From CAYUAG01 sp964554015 (GTDB lineage Bacteria; Zhuqueibacterota; QNDG01; CAYUAG01), in the NCBI GenBank assembly GCA_964554015.1, contig CAZKMO010000141.1:1-9062 (forward strand): a stretch of DNA of 9,062 nucleotides. Direction: 5' to 3'. Made by a program: the position numbers and the translations under genes. The notes below the pieces were generated by a model. The model worked only from the letters and a program-made list of their open reading frames with translations, did not search any database and was not told the DNA's origin. Position 1 is the first letter of the stretch; each line of letters opens with the position of its first letter. Below are positions 7,043-9,062 of the stretch, in pieces.

Positions 7043-7101
7043 AAAAAAAATTAATATTATAAGTGGGTAAGTCTTTAATCTCTAAAAAAGGAGTAGGTAT
7101 T

Positions 7102-7821
7102 ATGAAGAAAAAAAAATTATTAGTTGTTTTATTTTTAATTACCTTGATACCAATGACACTTTTTGCCCAAAGAACAGTCGGCTCCTATGGAATTAGAGGG
7201 TTTGCCGGCACAGGAATGCCCCTGACTCCTGATTTTTTTAAAGATTACTGGAAAGGAGGAGGTATTGGATATGGGGGTGAATTTATTTATAATTTTTCCG
7301 AGAGCATGGGTCTGGGGATACGATTTCATCATCTTCCTTTTCCTCTGGATTCTGATAAATTGAAAGAAATATTGGATCCCATGATAGAATACATGATAGG
7401 CGGCCCCATGCCAGCAGGCCTGTCATATGATCTGGATGGATTTGCTTTAAATACCAATATAATATCCGCCAATCTTCTCTACTATCTCACTCCTCCTGAG
7501 GTTCCAGTCTGTTTTTATCTTACCGGGGGAGTTTCCTACTATCAACTTAATATAACCGATTTAAAAATCACAGTAAAATATCTGGGCCAGTCGGAATCCG
7601 AGACCATAAAGGCAGATGAAGACATTGATGATAAATTTGGTTTCAATATCGGTGCCGGGGCAGAATTTAATGCCGGGGATATAATTAACATTTTTGTGGA
7701 AGGACGATATCAGTACCGATTTGGAGAAGAGGAAGGTCCTGACTTTGAAGGTGAAGGCCCCTCAAAAGGTTCTATTAGTTTTATTTCCATAATTGCCGGG
7801 GTAAATTTTTCTCTATTTTAA
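7102..7821 (+). CDS. small outer-membrane beta-barrel protein
   Basis: A 239-residue exported protein of the OmpA/OmpW-like small barrel type. The start ATG at 7102 is preceded by AAGGAG (7088-7093) with an 8-nt spacer and opens a textbook signal peptide: five-residue basic start MKKKK, hydrophobic core and likely cleavage after LFA (residue 22). The in-frame GTG at 7063 would add 13 residues and bury this signal, so I reject it. The mature part shows alternating strands rich in Gly and aromatics (GIGYGGEFIYNF, GLGIRFHHL, ISANLLYYL, FNIGAGAEF, IFVEGRYQYRF) and ends in Phe (SIIAGVNFSLF), as expected for insertion by the BAM machinery. Acidic runs (EEEGPDFEGEGP) probably form the last loop. About eight strands would fit the length. 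Specific function is unknown. It lies 124 bp after the patatin gene, with its own promoter and a terminator behind it. Confidence 0.85.
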   Translation: MKKKKLLVVLFLITLIPMTLFAQRTVGSYGIRGFAGTGMPLTPDFFKDYWKGGGIGYGGEFIYNFSESMGLGIRFHHLPFPLDSDKLKEILDPMIEYMIGGPMPAGLSYDLDGFALNTNIISANLLYYLTPPEVPVCFYLTGGVSYYQLNITDLKITVKYLGQSESETIKADEDIDDKFGFNIGAGAEFNAGDIINIFVEGRYQYRFGEEEGPDFEGEGPSKGSISFISIIAGVNFSLF

Positions 7822-7829
7822 ATTTAAAA

Positions 7830-7864
7830 AATAAAGGCTTCACTTTTTAAGTGGAGCCTTTATT
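7830..7864. terminator. bidirectional hairpin terminator
   Basis: AATAAAGGCTTCAC (7830-7843) pairs with GTGGAGCCTTTATT (7851-7864) over 14 bp with one G-U pair and a 7-nt loop. On the plus strand the stem ends in the U-rich TTTATT and closes the outer-membrane barrel gene 8 bp after its stop. On the minus strand the core stem is followed by TTTATTTTTTAAATTT, an even better U tract, so it can also stop transcription from the convergent surface-protein gene. Confidence 0.85.
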
Positions 7865-8046
7865 AATTCTGTATAATTTGTACTATAATAATTATGCAAA
7901 AGATAATCGTATAGAAAACAAAAAAAATAATAGTAACTATAATCCCTACAGAAATCTCATATTAACTGGTAAATAGCCTGGGATCCCATATCTGATTGAC
8001 CATTTTTTGCTAAACAGATATTTCCAGGTAATAATCCCCTCACTAT
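7865..8046. other. gene-free spacer between convergent genes
   Basis: A very AT-rich stretch between the terminator and the end of the surface-protein gene. Apart from the imperfect inverted repeat at 7977-8028 and the 8-bp palindrome GGGATCCC within it, I see no gene, RNA or promoter with a fitting target. Confidence 0.5.
7977..8028. repeat. imperfect inverted repeat downstream of the surface-protein gene
   Basis: CCTGG (7977-7981) and ATATCTG (7988-7994) pair with CAGATAT (8015-8021) and CCAGG (8024-8028), forming two stacked stems with a 20-nt loop. It lies 19 bp beyond the stop of the minus-strand gene. There is no U tract after it, so it is not a standard terminator; it may stabilise the 3' end of the message or be chance. 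Confidence 0.3.
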
Positions 8047-9062
8047 TTACTCAAATATTGCCTCTATTTGATCATAACCGGGTCCCACCTCAATTTCCAA
8101 TTCTGTTGAAAGTACATAATCAATGCTTCTCCATTCAGCCCGCCACTCAACAAATTGATGCCCACTTTCAGGGATTGCTTTTAACCTATAACGTGCTTTT
8201 GAATTTTCCCAGGTCCCGCCATCTTCAATGGTTTGACCACAGTAGGAATTAAGAGGTGTAACCTCTACCGTACCATAATTTGGATTGTTGGATGAGGCTC
8301 CACAAAATAATTGGTAATATGCTAAGTATTCTGCAGAATACGTCACATCCTGCTCAGGTATAATAACCTCTCTATAGGCATTAACACTACCATTCTCCCA
8401 GTTAGTAAATACATTATAATAATAATCTATAGGACCTGTCATAAACTGTTCACGACTTTCTAAGGTATGCTTACTGCCAGGCTTCCAGTAGCGAATCTGC
8501 CACCCATAAAAAAAATCATCATCCGTTAGCAAATCACCATCAATAATGATTGAAAAACTATTCCACCAACTGTTTAACCATACATTCATACCCTCAATGG
8601 TAACTTTAACTACATCCAGATCGGAACGGTCATCCCAGAAATCAACCTTGGTATCCTGGTTAATATTATCAAAATAATACTCACTTTGCAAATCACCCTG
8701 ATAATCACATTTGAAATCATACTCCGGCTTGGAAGCGCTAACCGTCCCACTCCAGCCATAGGGCACTGTCTCATCGTAGTATCCGTATTGCTCATCTGTG
8801 GTAGTGGTCATGGTTCCGCCAATATCAGTGTCAAATGTTATGGTAACATCTCCTACATGCAGAGTGGTATCGGAAGCATAATATACAAAACAAACACCGT
8901 AAATTCTTATATAATCACTTGAATACAAAATAAAATCACCATCACTGTAATCGTAATTATCCGCATCACCGGTGCTGGTTATCTTGATTTTATAGGTGCT
9001 GGAAATATCAGTATTTGTGGGTATGGACCAGTTGTAACTGCCGTCTTCAGGAGTTTTGCTGG
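8047..9062 (-). CDS. C-terminal part of a large repeat-containing surface protein (5' end outside window)
   Basis: The last 337 residues of a gene that is open to the window edge; the start is not visible, and the internal TTG at 8928 is not a real start. From the edge inward I see four units. Residues about 7-48 (NWSIP, TYKIKITST, YDYSDGDFIL) match the Ser-Thr-rich Kre9/Knh1-like domain found in fungal cell-wall and bacterial surface proteins. Residues about 66-120 form a beta domain with PYGWSGTVSASKPEYDF. Residues about 128-225 form a bacterial repeat of the kind with IDG, a Trp-x-x-Gly-x-x-His turn (here YWKPGSKHTL) and FTNWENGS. Residues about 228-337 form a second repeat of the InlB-B/Flg_new type (PNYGTVEVTP, LKAIPESGHQFVEW, ending QIEAIFE). 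The protein stops at the end of that repeat with no type IX sorting domain, LPXTG or membrane anchor. Likely exported and adhesive or structural (inference). Confidence 0.85.
   Translation of the reverse strand, partial: SKTPEDGSYNWSIPTNTDISSTYKIKITSTGDADNYDYSDGDFILYSSDYIRIYGVCFVYYASDTTLHVGDVTITFDTDIGGTMTTTTDEQYGYYDETVPYGWSGTVSASKPEYDFKCDYQGDLQSEYYFDNINQDTKVDFWDDRSDLDVVKVTIEGMNVWLNSWWNSFSIIIDGDLLTDDDFFYGWQIRYWKPGSKHTLESREQFMTGPIDYYYNVFTNWENGSVNAYREVIIPEQDVTYSAEYLAYYQLFCGASSNNPNYGTVEVTPLNSYCGQTIEDGGTWENSKARYRLKAIPESGHQFVEWRAEWRSIDYVLSTELEIEVGPGYDQIEAIFE

Noticed and set aside
7063..7101. GTG at 7063 as the start of the outer-membrane barrel protein
   Set aside because: It adds 13 residues in front of a textbook signal peptide, while ATG at 7102 has a well-placed AAGGAG.
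7980..7987. GGGATCCC palindrome
   Set aside because: An isolated 8-bp palindrome is expected by chance in several kilobases and has no partner site or promoter beside it.
8007..8252. 81-residue plus-strand open frame
   Set aside because: It mostly overlaps the surface-protein gene on the other strand and has no family resemblance, promoter or ribosome binding site.
1..9062. CRISPR array, tRNA, rRNA, transposase or defence-system genes
   Set aside because: No regularly spaced repeats, cloverleaf-like or rRNA-like sequence, or transposase, integrase or nuclease motifs were seen on either strand.

Overview
This 9.06 kb window looks like chromosomal DNA from a Gram-negative bacterium. Three features point to the outer membrane: a patatin/Omp85-type barrel protein, a small outer-membrane beta-barrel protein and a large Ig-like lipoprotein. 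The style of the lipoprotein (a Pro-Gly-Gly stretch then Asp-Lys-Thr-Pro-Pro after the lipid cysteine, followed by SbsA-like Ig domains) and the bacterial-repeat surface protein at the right edge suggest the FCB group, for example Calditrichota, Marinimicrobia, KSB1 or Ignavibacteria. The best promoters resemble E. coli sigma-70 sites (TTGACA or TTGATT, 17 nt, TATATT) rather than the Bacteroidota -33/-7 type, so a non-Bacteroidota FCB lineage is my preferred guess. This is inference; no rRNA or marker gene is present. The DNA is AT-rich, especially between genes.

Layout. (1) Left block, minus strand: a lipoprotein gene (1508-3229), a gene for a single-pass protein with a soluble domain (768-1466) and a gene for a six-helix membrane protein (95-793), probably one transcript from a promoter at 3293-3321. 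The last two overlap by 26 bp and read like two halves of one longer protein of the kind that carries a CPBP (CAAX-protease-like) domain. The DNA after the last stop still looks weakly like membrane-protein coding sequence broken by stops, so this may be a decaying gene. (2) A 236-bp divergent promoter region (3230-3465). (3) Centre, plus strand: a histone-deacetylase-fold amidohydrolase (3466-4317) joined by an ATGA overlap to a patatin phospholipase with POTRA domains and an Omp85 barrel (4314-6977), driven by a near-consensus promoter. (4) A small outer-membrane barrel protein (7102-7821) with its own promoter, an odd leader and a strong hairpin terminator. (5) Right edge, minus strand: the last 337 residues of a large repeat-containing surface protein (8047-9062), whose start lies outside the window.

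How the genes may work together. The theme is the cell envelope. The deacetylase and the patatin/Omp85 protein are made from one message with coupled translation, although one is predicted cytoplasmic and the other is exported. A shared substrate or pathway is not visible in the sequence. No mobile element, CRISPR array, tRNA or rRNA was seen. I did not find a clear new multi-gene system. The most unusual points are the HDAC-patatin/Omp85 coupling, the split and possibly decaying membrane-protein gene, and two messenger leaders with unpaired Shine-Dalgarno-like G-rich tracts.
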